From Viridothelium virens (lineage: Eukaryota > Ascomycota > Dothideomycetes > Trypetheliales > Trypetheliaceae): 64,000 nucleotides of DNA. This document shows, piece by piece, positions 35,130 through 45,962 of this stretch. The stretch spans positions 239,215 through 303,214 of the forward strand of contig ML991809.1 in assembly GCA_010094025.1 (NCBI GenBank), given 5' to 3'. Under the pieces are notes generated by a model. That model was not told where the DNA came from, searched no databases, and saw nothing but the letters and a program-made list of their open reading frames with translations. Position 1 is the stretch's first letter. Every line of letters starts with the position of its first letter. A program made the translations under genes and the position numbers.

Positions 35130-36041
35130 TCATCTCCACCCCCCAACCCTCCCCTCATCCCACCTCTCCTTCCTCTCCTTCCTCAAAAACGCCATCTTCC
35201 TCGCCTCCCGGATCCTCTTCACAAACTCCGCCACATCCCGCTCACTCGCGACTTCCCCCCCTGCCCCACCCCCTCCTCCTCCCGCCCGCTCCTCTCCCCC
35301 CCCACTCTCCACAAAACTCTCCACAACCGTACGACACAGCGCCTCCTGCTCCTGACCCGCAGCACCCAGCCGCTGATACAGCGCGGGCGGACTGAAGTCG
35401 CACAGCGCGGCTTCCGTCTCGGCGATCTTCGCCCGGTATTGCTGCTCCTGGGCGCGCAGCGCGAGGAGGCGGGCCTGCGTCGCGGTGCGCTGGTGGCGGA
35501 GCTGCGACTCGAGCTGCTCGAGGGAGGTGGCGAGGGAGGTGTTGGTGGCGAGGAGGGCGTGCAGTGGGGAGAGGGAGTGGGGGATCGAGGGGTGGCGGGT
35601 TTGGGGGGAGTGGACGAGGGCGGATTGGAGGGGGGGGTGGGAGAGGATATGCTGGAGGTCGGTTGTTCTGTTGGAGAGAGAGAGAGAGGTTAGTCAGTCG
35701 GTCAGGGAGCTTTTGGGTTTGGATGGGGGTGGAGTTGATGGGTCGTACGATTTGTCTTTCAGGGTGTCAGGGAGCCAACCGTGCTCGGGGGGTGGAAGTG
35801 GTGGTGCTTCCGTATGTCCGGCTTGGAGATGGGCTTGGCCTGGCTGCATTGCATACGCTTCGGCATTGGGCTCATGGTATTGCTGCGTTATCTGGCCGGG
35901 TGGAGGAGGGGGAAGCGGTGGACCGGATAGAGGAGTTCCATGGCCGCTGGAGTGCGCTGATGGTTTTGGAGGTGGTGGAGGCGGAGGAGCTGGAAGGTCA
36001 TAGGTAGACTGTGGTCTCGAGTGCTGTGGTGTCTGCGACAT
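35130..36041 (-). CDS. VPS37: VPS37-like ESCRT-I subunit (Mod(r) domain)
   Basis: Two exons (36041-35749 and 35667-35130; 81-nt intron with CTGACTAAC branch region) encode 276 residues. The first 90 residues are Pro-rich (PPPPPPPKP; GPPLPPPPPGQ). The join gives DTLKDKSTTDLQHILSHPPL, the start of a Mod(r) domain. It continues with coiled coil (SLEQLESQLRHQRTATQARL) and CDFSPPALYQRLGAAGQEQE, and ends with REARKMAFLRKERKERWDEG and RVGGWR, the typical fungal Vps37 C-terminus. ESCRT-I sorts ubiquitinated cargo into multivesicular bodies. A Gly-rich insert (about residues 224-236) is low-complexity. The strong GC skew creates a 205-codon antisense open frame that should be ignored. Confidence 0.88.
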
Positions 36042-36637
36042 GAATGCAGCGGGGTTTGAGAGCAGAAGTAGCAAAAGATTGCATGGCCAGGGTCACTACG
36101 GATGCGGGGGAGGTTGATCAAGGCATATCCTCGACATGTTTAGTAGGGTAGGGCACCCATGAACCTCTCGGGAGGGGTTTGGCGCTATATTCATTGGCAT
36201 GAACAGTCCAGTGCGGTAAGAGACGAGAAGATTCGGAGAAGTCGCAGTTGGAGTTTCACTCTATCAACAGAAGAGGACAGTAAGATTTCAACATATTGGG
36301 AGTCTTCTCCATAGCATCACCAAGGCTAAGAGCTTGCGGCGGAACGTCTTACTGCTATTGCGCTATCTAACTTGACATATCAAGGCACTCGAAAACCATC
36401 GCTGCTACGATGTTCAAAGGGTTGTGGAAATACAGAGACACCACCACCGTCGAGGCCTGTTACTCGGTAATACAGTCATTGGTCTGCAAAGCGCGATTGT
36501 GGTTGAAAGCCGCTGCATGTGGCCCGTCATCCCCGGCCCGTCCCGAAACGAGCGAGTCTTCTTGCAGAATTTCGAGCAAGGTTCTCAACCTCGACTCTAC
36601 CTGACTGTTAAGCTACACCACTGTCGTATCTTTCGCA
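36042..36637. promoter_or_regulatory. Divergent promoter region VPS37 / COX19
   Basis: About 600 bases between outward-facing genes. Two short plus-strand open frames (36410-36738) precede COX19 but show no family resemblance. No defined element recognised. Confidence 0.4.
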
Positions 36638-37127
36638 ATGTCGTTCGGAGGCCCAGGAGGCGGCCAAGTTGTCGCCAAGCCGATTCCGTACGTGAGGCCT
36701 CGCACTTTCCCATGCCATCTTCCCTGCCATTTCGATAGGCAAACTTAAGTCTAATTCACGTCGTAGACCTGAGCGAGGCTCCTTCCCTCTTGATCACTTT
36801 GGCGAATGCAAAGACATCATGCAATCCTATCTTCGCTGCCTACGGGCGTATCGCGGCACCAACGATCAGGAGTGCCGAATGCTGAGCAAACAATACTTGC
36901 AATGCAGAATGGACAGGTAAGATGCGGCTCCTTTGCCTGTTGAGCATTTCGGGGCAACACGAATTGGACCATAGCAATCTAAGGGGCGCTGACAAATTGA
37001 TCCTCGATGTAGGAACCTGATGGCACCTGACGAAATGAAGAACCTCGGCTATGCGGACGATAGCAAGGCCTCCAAAGGATCGGCTGGCAACGATGGCAAC
37101 CACCCCAATTTGAACACGAAGTCTTGA
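36638..37127 (+). CDS. COX19: COX19, twin CX9C copper/cytochrome oxidase assembly protein
   Basis: Three exons (36638-36687, 36767-36916, 37013-37127; introns 79 and 96 nt) encode 104 residues. Both CX9C motifs needed for Mia40-dependent import are present: CKDIMQSYLRC and CRMLSKQYLQC. They are flanked by PERGSFPLDHFGECK upstream and RMDRNLMAPDEMKNLGYAD downstream, matching yeast Cox19. The protein acts in the mitochondrial intermembrane space in copper handling and cytochrome c oxidase assembly. The N-terminus MSFGGPGGGQ is also typical. The C-terminal extension after NLGYADDS is fungal-specific and disordered. No exon exceeds 50 codons, so length-based ORF finding misses it. Confidence 0.93.
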
Positions 37128-38420
37128 GAGTCATATTGGGATCCATGACACGCTGGAAGGAGGCCGCACTGGAGGAAACGGCGAAGGATCATTATAGTTG
37201 CTTCAGCCCCCCCACTACGCGAGTCAGGAGAGGCAACGAGGCAGCTTTGCAGGATGAGAAGGGGGGGAGGAGGGGAAGGATAGAAGAGGCACATCTGAGT
37301 CACGGGAAGGCGCGCCGGGCAACCACACTCGTGATTCTGCCGCGCAACGTACGCGTGTTCCCTTGATAAGAGCCCAGCTGTACGGATCCGTATAGGAACA
37401 TTTAGGTACATACTTAGGCAGTCGACGCGTTTGGCGTCGGGCGATGGAGAAGAACCACGGTTTTAGTTGAGTCATGTCGAGAGGGTGTGGAGGAGGAAGG
37501 ATTGTGGAAGGCTTTAGCTTGTGTGTCCATAGTGGGGCGCTCTGATAATTGTTTTCGGTACTCAAAAGCCATTCCTCCGTATAGGGTGGTTATTCAGGCA
37601 TCTCTAAGGCCCTCTATTGCTCCGCACATCTGTGCTGTGGCACCGCATCCCAGCATCTGTTTCATGGATATGTGTGCCACAGAGCGATTGACGTTACCTA
37701 TTTGTTGCCTCGTGGTGGGTATCACAAACAGCTTTCAACATCACCAAATTAGCGATAGCTTACGGTCGCGATTATACTGTAATATGAATGCAAGCGTTGA
37801 TATTAATGTAATAAATAACCTTCCAATAAGATCCTTCAGCCACCGTGTTCAGTTGATCCTGCAACATGAACGAAAAGTAAATCTCAGCAAACATGTAGCG
37901 GACGAGAAAGGTCATGAACCCGGATGGCAATGTGATGTTCTGAATGTTTGTTAGACCCTTGCTGTGCAGAAAGATGCGACCACTGAGAGTGACCGAGTGA
38001 TATCTGCCAGCGGCCATCCATCCATTCACATGCATCAAAGGGGAATAAACAATCTGTGCAAGAAAGTGAAGACAACATGCAAGAGAATAGAAATTGTAAA
38101 ATCAGTCAGGTCTCGGCCCAGAGACACACCTCCCACACCATCATCTAATTGGCCCCCAAAACGCCGCCTGGATCGGAGTCAATAAAGAAATGGGAAACAC
38201 CTCATCGCCGACCCGTATGCTCCGAACGGCCATTCATATGGTAACGAGAGTGGTATCAAGAAATCAAACTCAATTACGAAATGGATATCAACGTCCACCA
38301 ACGCCAGCGAACCGTGCCAGATGTGCAGGCCGCAAGTTCTTCCACCATACGGTGGTGAAGGCACGCAGATATCAACTCCCAGGAGAAGGCGGTCAGGCGA
38401 GGTAGGATTATTGCCGGAAC
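37128..38420. other. Intergenic between convergent COX19 and bHLH gene
   Basis: About 1.3 kb with no recognisable gene. The stretch 37720-37830 is A/T-rich and fits a 3' untranslated region of the minus-strand gene. An 88-codon minus-strand frame at 37772-38038 has no family resemblance. Confidence 0.5.
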
Positions 38421-40043
38421 TTACTGCAAATCCATGCCGTACTCATCTTCTTCCTTGAAGGTAATGTCGCTGCCCTGCTGATTGGCCCAGAATTGCGCGT
38501 CAGCACTGTTTGCTGCGGTCTGGAAGTTCGGGCTCAGACTTTGCGGTGAAATCGGCAGGCTATCTCCTGCAAGATTGGTGTGTCGAGGCACCCGTAGGCC
38601 GGTGCCGTTTGCCCGCGAGTAGTAGAAGTTGTCTGGTTCGCTCTTGCTCAGCGCCAGCTCCAGTTCCGTGAGCATACGCTTTTCCTCTTCAGACTCCTCA
38701 CGATCCCATGTGCCGCCAAGAGTGGAGACCTGGGCCTTCAGCTGATCCTGTTCGTGCAACTTCTCCCGTAGTAGCCACATTAAGTCTCTGGTCCAGCTCA
38801 CCGCACCGCTGAGGATGTCGCCCTTGTTTGGCCCCTTGTCTTTATCTTCCAACGGCAACCCTTGCGTAATGCTACCCGCGGCACGGCGCGCGCCACCACC
38901 AGCGAGTAGCGATGTTGCTGCTGGAGGGCTCACGCCGGTTGCGGTGATGGATGGTGACAAGGGTGAGTTGTTCATGAGATGCTTGCGAACTTTGTCGTCC
39001 TCAAGGCGGTGTTGAGGCACAAGACTGGCAAGCTCTTGGATGCGTTCATTAATGTTGTCTCGCCGGCGCCGCTCTACCAAGTTGTGCGAGTCACGGCGCT
39101 TTTTCTTCTTCGCTTCCTGAGATTGCAGGCCTGGCACGGTGCCAACTTTCGCGGGAAGAGACTGATGTTTTCCAGATTTGAGGACCTCTGAGATCTGCGG
39201 ATGCATTGGCCCGCTTGTAGGAGATGACAGGGGAGAATCGAGACCCAAAGAATGAGCACTGCCAGACGCGCTGTCCCATTGTCCCGAAAGGCTCTTTTGA
39301 TGGCGATGAGATATCTGGGAGCCTTGGATTGGTTGTCCTGGGAAGCTACCTGTTTCAGGAGTGCCAAGTTGGAAGCCGTTGATCGCAGGTGTGCGAGGAC
39401 TTCGTGAATCGGACGCTTGCCGGCCCATTTGATGGACGTGAGGTCGCATCCTGGAGGTCATGTCCATCGCCGCGTTTGAAAAAGCACCAGGCATCTGGCC
39501 ATAATTTGGCTGAGATCCTATGGATGATCGGAACTGGTTGTAGTTGAACTCGTTGACGAACGGAGATTGAATGGGTGCTCCATCGGGAGTATTCGAGTAC
39601 ATTTGGCTCTGCTGCGGTGCCATAGAAACTGGACCGCCGTTGATGGACTCGCTGAAATAACCGTGGTTGGAGTTGTTACCTTGGATAACAGTCATCTGGT
39701 CGCCATAGCCGTGCTTTTGACCTGAGAAGCCTTGCGTGCCGTTCGTATCGTCCAAATTTCCAAGGTCGACAAGTTCGTCATCCGCTATGCCTGAGTGGCC
39801 CATGGCAAAGCTTGATGACATATTATTTTGTGAGCCGAAAGGGTGCTGCTGCATGTAACTGCTGCTCACGTTAAGGTCGGAGGGGTTGACATTTGATATG
39901 TCGCCGTGAGCGCCACCGAACTGGTGACCAAATTGGTTGTGCATGTTGTAGTTCGTTGATGAGGTCATGACCGTATTGGGACCGTACTGGAAATCGTCTG
40001 GTTCGTTTTTGATGAATGGAGACGGAGATTCGGCACTGGCCAT
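38421..40043 (-). CDS. bHLH transcription factor with long inter-helix loop
   Basis: The continuous frame encodes about 540 residues from ATG 40043. It is rich in Asn/Gln/Ser/Pro up to a basic region and helix 1 at about 312-346 (RRDSHNLVERRRRDNINERI then QELASLVPQ). Helix 2 is near 407-430 (NKGDILSGAVSWTRDLMWLL). The roughly 60-residue loop between them (MNNSPLSPSITATG...) is unusual for bHLH proteins generally, but I believe it is typical of one fungal subgroup. The basic region H..ER..R suggests E-box (CACGTG) binding. The frame stays open upstream to 40115, where a TACTAAC branch site and CATAG acceptor (40140-40116) strongly suggest a missing first exon further upstream. If so, the true start lies beyond 40115 and adds YQTPASDSLIKHNDHDDLLA to the N-terminus. 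Confidence 0.82.
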   Translation of the reverse strand: MASAESPSPFIKNEPDDFQYGPNTVMTSSTNYNMHNQFGHQFGGAHGDISNVNPSDLNVSSSYMQQHPFGSQNNMSSSFAMGHSGIADDELVDLGNLDDTNGTQGFSGQKHGYGDQMTVIQGNNSNHGYFSESINGGPVSMAPQQSQMYSNTPDGAPIQSPFVNEFNYNQFRSSIGSQPNYGQMPGAFSNAAMDMTSRMRPHVHQMGRQASDSRSPRTPAINGFQLGTPETGSFPGQPIQGSQISHRHQKSLSGQWDSASGSAHSLGLDSPLSSPTSGPMHPQISEVLKSGKHQSLPAKVGTVPGLQSQEAKKKKRRDSHNLVERRRRDNINERIQELASLVPQHRLEDDKVRKHLMNNSPLSPSITATGVSPPAATSLLAGGGARRAAGSITQGLPLEDKDKGPNKGDILSGAVSWTRDLMWLLREKLHEQDQLKAQVSTLGGTWDREESEEEKRMLTELELALSKSEPDNFYYSRANGTGLRVPRHTNLAGDSLPISPQSLSPNFQTAANSADAQFWANQQGSDITFKEEDEYGMDLQ

Positions 40044-43000
40044 AACAGGGCTAAATGCCAAAAGATCGTCGTGATCGTTGTGCTTGATGAGACTATCGCT
40101 GGCGGGTGTTTGATACTATGGGACGAAAGAAGCAATGTTAGTATTTGATATCGGTCATGGCTGAAGGAATGCCATTTATATAGCTGTGAACGATTGACCG
40201 AGAAATGGCAAGTGAGAATAATGATCATCGGGACAATAGAGCTGAGAGACAGTGTGAGAGGCAGCTTTGAGCACAGACACACACACACACTCCTCACATG
40301 TGTTTGCTCAACGCAACCCGGAGGGATTTCTCGATCTAAGGCTGACCGCAAGATGCTCAAGGTATTGCAGGTCCAAAAGGAGCGAGACTTACAGATAAAG
40401 GTCATCACGAGTTAATCAATGTTATCGCAAAAATCAGCTTCACCAGTATCGCTGTGTCGCAATGCTAGAAGCAAACGGCGGATTGTATGGACTTCCTTGG
40501 GTAGGTGAGGCCACGAGGAGGGATTAGAGATAAGTAGTATCGCATGCGCTCATGCAAGAGGGAAGTTTGCCGTCAATCTGCGAAAACTCGGTCAGTATAT
40601 TGCATGCCATTCAGTCTAGCCCGCTCGAAAAGACTTCGCAGGGGGCAAATATCAGTGGAGTAGCAAGAGAGACGTCCGAAGAAAAGGCTTCTACTGACCC
40701 TCTAGAAGTCTCGGAGGAGATATGGGGGTAAGGATGACTAGCTATGCAGTGTTCCGTCGAACGAGCTGTCAGTGGTGCTCGACTATAGTGCGCCCGTTGT
40801 ATTCGTCTTGGGGTGTGTGTGATCAAGCGCTCTTTGTGGATGAGTCGGCAATGCACCGCTCTATAGCAATTGTATGGAAAAAGGCAAAGCCCTGCAGAGA
40901 GGCCTATAAATGCGTCTAGAATAATTCTGCGTCAGTGAACGTTGCTATTAACAGTGCCCTCCTTGAGGGGCAAGAGAAACAATAGTCAAAGGTTTCGGAG
41001 CTGGCCAGCCTCACTCCTAGGTTCCGTAGAGACGGCTTGACTAGGACTTCCTATTCTTGACGCTCCTGGGCTAGTTTCAAGCATGCGGAGTGTTGCTTGT
41101 AACAGTCAACCACACAGAGGATGCGTGAGACAGTCGCAACTGCCCCTTTGGCACCAGCACAAAGATGTATGGCTGGCCTCGGGTGCGATCAAGGGAAACT
41201 CAGACAAGCCTTTCTGCTGGGAACGTGGGCGTGTCCGGCGGATTGAGAATGTGGGAAAGACTCACCTAGTTGGTCGAGACAAGCAAGCAGCCGATGTTGT
41301 GGCGGTCGAGTTTTTTGGTCGGTCCAATGCGTAGTGCGGTGAAGGCGGGCAGCAAACGAGGTGGAGATTCTTTTGCTGGTGGGGCTTCCCGGAGGCCGGC
41401 GGCGCTCCCAGTCGAGGCAAGAACGCGGTCTCAGCTATCCGGGTAAAGAGCGGCGCCGGGACAAAGAGACAGTGTAGAGAGTCGCGACAGGAGGGGTTGC
41501 TGCGTGGTACAGACAGTCTTCGCCGCGGGGATAGTGGCGGTTGATGGCGGATCGTGCGCCGATGCAGGCCGAAATGTAGATCCGTCTGCAGTTGGTCAAG
41601 GACGGTGCGTCTGGTCGAGGTCGAGGCCGAGGCCCAGTCGCGGCGGATTGCTGCTAGAGCCGGCTGCAAGAGAGATCAATGGCAGCGGAGAGAGGAAGGT
41701 AGTAGTGGTGGTAGAGAACAGATTGAGGCCAGGCGAAGGTTGCGTGAGTTTCTTTTCCTGATGGGATTGCTGTTTCGCGACAAGCGCTCTACTCACCGCC
41801 AAGGCGGGCAGAGAGGGATTAGAGAGGGATGGCGAATCGGTACCGGTAGCGAGCCAAGCGTGGCCAAGGCCGAGTCCGCGCGCGGGCTCGCCGAATCAGC
41901 GCTGTCAGGACGACCTCGAAGGCGTCTTACTTCCAACTGCAACTGTCGGTGCTTTGGGATGGTTTTGCTGACCTCGTCCAGTAGGGGCGGTCGTGACGGT
42001 TGCTGACGTCTCCACTTCGATCTATCGACGGATCTCGCGGCGGATAAGGCTGAAGGCAATGCTCGGGGTGCAGCAGTAGACTCGTTGTATGGTTGCTGTT
42101 CAGTGTGTTGAAAGTTGGCAAGGGGGACAGTGAAAGAAGTGATGCAGTACGGTTTATGTTTGCCAGAGTCAAAATCTCGAAATCACAGATCAGCACTTCG
42201 CTCCTCACTTCGGGCGAGTGCGGGCTACGCCTTCTTTATTATCTGCGGAGCTGCACGCCAGAGAGGGCGACGATGATCACGAAGCCGCACTTATGATTCT
42301 GACTGTGTGCCTACCCTCGCAAAAGTGGTGTCCTGGCAGTCCTGTGCCCTGCCATCTCTTCCAAGTCTCAGTCCGGATGCATACCCGACTGCCCGGATCT
42401 CTTCTCTCCCATCCCCTGCGTGACTCATGGATTTATTGTGACGGGAATCCAAGGCTGTCATCTGTTGCTTGTCTCTGCTCGCCCGTTTGCCCACCTCTTG
42501 CTGGGTAGCGGCCCCCTGATGGGTACCTGCGCGAGGCGTAGAGCTGCGCCCTGGCCCAGGTACCCTTTACACGCGTGAAGGAGCTGCTAGTCACGCCAAG
42601 TACTGGCCCTCCTCGTTTGTCGTAAGCGGCGGTTCTTTGGGCGTGCAGCAGCCACACCCGCCCAGTCGAGAGGCCTGCTCGAGCAATGATCTGCGCCTCC
42701 CACTCATTCCAGCACCCCAGCTGTACTCGTCTCCGGAGGTAGTAAGCTACCCAAACCACCCTCCTCACCACCATCCCCCCCCCTTTACGCACTAGTTATC
42801 CCAGGCCCTCATTCACGCATGTGGAGCGCTAATCCCATCGTTGCCACCATCAGCCAAAGTACCTTTTCGGCCTGCCGGTCTGTGTATGAATGGCTCTATT
42901 GCGGCTAAGAGATGGACGGTCTTGACTGACACCTTTAGAACTTTCGTCCATATTCGACGCGTCAGTCCGCGCGACCTAATCACAAGCCTCGCTGCCAACC

Positions 43001-43351
43001 CTTCCTCTACAGGGCCTCCTCAGACATCCTGTCATTGGGTCTCTCCGGCTTAGTCCGTTGGAACGGCGCTTTTCTATCCTCCATTCCTGCGCAGCGAAGA
43101 TCATCTGCACGAAATCTTCCTTCCGCGCCCGCCGCGCTGCAGACGTCGACCCACCTTCTCCAGACCCCCCTCGTCACCTATCGATCCCATCTTGGCCGAG
43201 ATATCTATCGCGTCTGCTGCCAAGCATTGTTTCGAACACAGATAAACAAATACAGCCAGGGTCCAACCGTCGATTGCTGTAGTGGTGTCCCCGTTCGGCA
43301 CAGACGGCTGTACCACTCGAATTCTGTACATTTGCCATCCCTGACACGAGA
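40044..43351. promoter_or_regulatory. Large divergent promoter region, bHLH gene / SFT2
   Basis: About 3.2 kb with no recognised gene. It probably holds an upstream exon and long leader of the bHLH gene (candidate acceptor at 40116), an (AC)7 run at 40277-40290, and the SFT2 promoter. Open frames at 41083-42060 on both strands look like chance in GC-rich DNA. Confidence 0.45.
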
Positions 43352-44648
43352 ATGGCATCTTCATCCTTCAGAGACTCCATGAACTCCATGGGCTGGTCCC
43401 GTCGAGATCCAGACATCCCCGTCCGAACCAACCCTCCCTCGTTCATGGGCAGGCTACAATCTTTGAACCCTTTTGGCAGTGGAGGCTATGTCAAGCTCCC
43501 CACCCAAGAAAGTCCCGGTGCTCCGCTTCCGGCTCCGAGTCGGCGGGAAGAAGAAGAGGGCTGGTTTGCGTGTAAGTCTGCTTCCTTCAGGGTCTTCAGC
43601 TGTCCCTCAGAAACGCTCCTGTCAGGTGTGACAAATGTCAAGTTCCTGCGTAGTCACTTCTTGTGCACTAGCATGCAGAATGCCGCCATTCAACTCCCAA
43701 AAGGCAGAAATTTACGCTAATTGTTGTGCCTCATAGTAAGTCGGTGGGATCGACTCTTGATTTTCGGGGCGTTCAACCTTGCTGCCTTGGCTTTGTTTGT
43801 TATCTGCTTCACCTTGCTGCCTGTATTAACGCTCATGCCGACAAAGGCGACCAAGTTTGCAATCCTGTAAGTGTTCGCCATCTGCTTTCTCAACAGTTGT
43901 AATGGGTCCACTACTTTGCTTTGCCGCTAGATTGCACTTCTCTCGCACAATCATTACATCATGAACCCTCACCAGCCACACTCCATCTCAAGGGATGCCG
44001 TTGCCATTCAGATCATGCGGCAGCTAGCTGCGGAAGGGTGCATCAGCTTTTCTCGGTCCGCTAGGCTGCATGGTCCCTTTCCAACCTGATCCAATAGTCA
44101 TATGTCAAAGATAGTGTATGGCTAATCCGTCCTAATCCGTTCAGGTGGTCAGTGGCATCAGCTCTATTTCTAGCTTCATGGGCGGTCGTTTTGGGCCCAT
44201 TAGCATACGGTAAGCGTCGCTCCTCAAACGTCTTGTACTTCCATCATCGCCGCCGCTGACCTATTACAAATGAAAAGCGCAGCACCTGCTTTCCGGCCCC
44301 CGGTTACCTTTTACAGCGGCATATTTTGGATCCATTGCACTCACCCTCTATTTTGCGCTTGGGGTAGGTGTCCTACTTTACCCCGCTTTGATTGGCTCCA
44401 TCCTGGTTGAATAGCATTCCATACTGCGTCCATCCCACCCCCACGCCCCCTCATTGGTTCTAGCTTATACTGACATGTCCGCGTGATCACGCTAGCTTCA
44501 CGCACCAGTCCTGACCCTCCTCTCTTCAATCGTCCAACTTGCTTGTCTCGTGTGGTATCTTATCAGCTATTTTCCGATGGGCTCAACAGGATTGCGATTT
44601 GCGGCCAGACTCGGCGGCAACCGGATTGCAGCATGGATGAGCGACTAG
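43352..44648 (+). CDS. SFT2: SFT2-like Golgi vesicle transport protein
   Basis: Five exons (43352-43571, 43737-43866, 44145-44209, 44278-44363, 44496-44648; introns 165, 278, 68 and 132 nt) encode 217 residues; yeast Sft2 has 215. The cytoplasmic N-terminus ends in RREEEEGWFALSRWDRLLIF, the family hallmark. Four membrane segments follow, containing FNLAALALFVICFTLLPVLT, SALFLASWAVVLGPLAY, GPRLPFTAAYFGSIALTLYF and LLSSIVQLACLVWYLISYFP. The end MGSTGLRFAARLGGNRIAAW is conserved. SFT2 functions with GOT1 in endosome/ER to Golgi transport and t-SNARE-dependent fusion. Three introns are two to four times longer than usual in this window, but all junctions fall in conserved sequence. Confidence 0.93.
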
Positions 44649-45962
44649 AGGTTGCAGTGTGTCCAACGAGACCAAAATATGCCACCGTAACAGATAACAT
44701 GATATTCCAGCAAGACCGCCCATGGCGCCAGAAACATCCTTGCAACTCGACCGACCACCTTGAGGTTACGCTGATCGCGCAGACAGACCTCGAGGCTCGG
44801 TCCGGACAGGGGTCTATCGTGACGCTCTATCCATTCGTTTGATTCCGCACTTAGACACCCTCAGCGCGCCACCCAAAGGGTCGGGGCCACCTCTTCCATC
44901 AAGCCTCAGCTACAGCCCATGAAATATTCGTAATGATCTGGAACCTATTTGGCCGAGTCGACCGGCTCCGCGAAATTGCAAGCCTGATTCCGATGCAGAG
45001 CGGCTTCGTGATTCATGACGCGTCGACGTTGAATGGGGCGCAACACCCTTGTAAGAGATGCGCCAGTTGCTTAAACGCAGTCGGAAGGCCGGCCGAGAAG
45101 GATCTCGCACACCATTTTGACGCGACGTCGCTCAAAGTGGGCAGCTTGGCTGAGGTTAGACTGGACCGCTGGGGTCAAGATTCGGCCATGAGGCCCGGCC
45201 TGCTTGCTAACTTGAGGCGCGGCTATCTGTCTTTAATCGAACTTTGTCGCAGTAGCTTGAATCTATTATCATCGCTAGGCATTCGCCAGGATCCGAACGT
45301 TATGCTACTGAGGCCCGGACTCCGCCTCGATCGTCATCACTCCCTGCCCAGTTCAATCTCCAATCCATATGATCTTCATTGCCGGACACGAAAATCACTC
45401 ATATCCTGAATCAGCCAGCTGCTCCGGCTGCTGGATCATGCCCCAAGTCGGGCATGCTAGTCTCGGCGAATTTGATTCGTCGGTGATATTGTCGATGGCT
45501 CTCGACGCCATCCAGGATTCGGGAGCTCGACGGTGCGGTCCCCGCATTCTCATCTGCATATCCGAAGCATGAGGGTCGTGCGTACATGCAGCATGCGGCG
45601 GGACCGGCTGGGCCAGTTTCGGTCGACCCCACCACTTGCGAAACCCACTTCGGGCAAGGATAATTGTATGGCTGCATGGCTTATCGATGGCCCTCCCAAA
45701 TAGTCGGCGCTTACGTTGAATACTCCCCATGTCCTCCATCAAGCGTCCTGTAGGCTTCATATCGGGACGACAATATCAAGATCTCATCAATTTGGGCGTG
45801 CCGGATTCTCGTCTGTCTAGATCCCTCGCTTATGCTGGGCTGACGCCCAAACATGACTCGTATGCATACCATTCGAGATGCATTCCTCAGCACGACCTTT
45901 TTCAACAGCGGTCCATCTCTTGTGCATCATCACTGTAGCCAACCCAGGGATCCTACGCTCGG
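44649..45962. other. Intergenic between convergent SFT2 and TRP4
   Basis: About 1.3 kb. A 158-codon plus-strand frame at 44933-45409 and a 121-codon minus-strand frame at 45395-45760 show no family features. No RNA gene seen. Confidence 0.5.

Noticed and set aside
35076-35693. 205-codon plus-strand open frame
   Set aside because: Antisense to VPS37 exon 2, where the Mod(r) domain is clearly encoded; Pro/Gly-rich artefact.
37772-38038. 88-codon minus-strand frame with hydrophobic stretches
   Set aside because: A/T-rich DNA beyond the bHLH stop codon; better explained as 3' untranslated sequence.
40420-43340. Multiple overlapping frames of 60-150 codons on both strands
   Set aside because: Mutually overlapping in GC-rich DNA, no domains, no plausible splice chains; treated as long promoter/leader.
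44933-45760. 158-codon plus-strand and 121-codon minus-strand frames between SFT2 and TRP4
   Set aside because: Irregular composition, no family features, overlapping each other in opposite directions.
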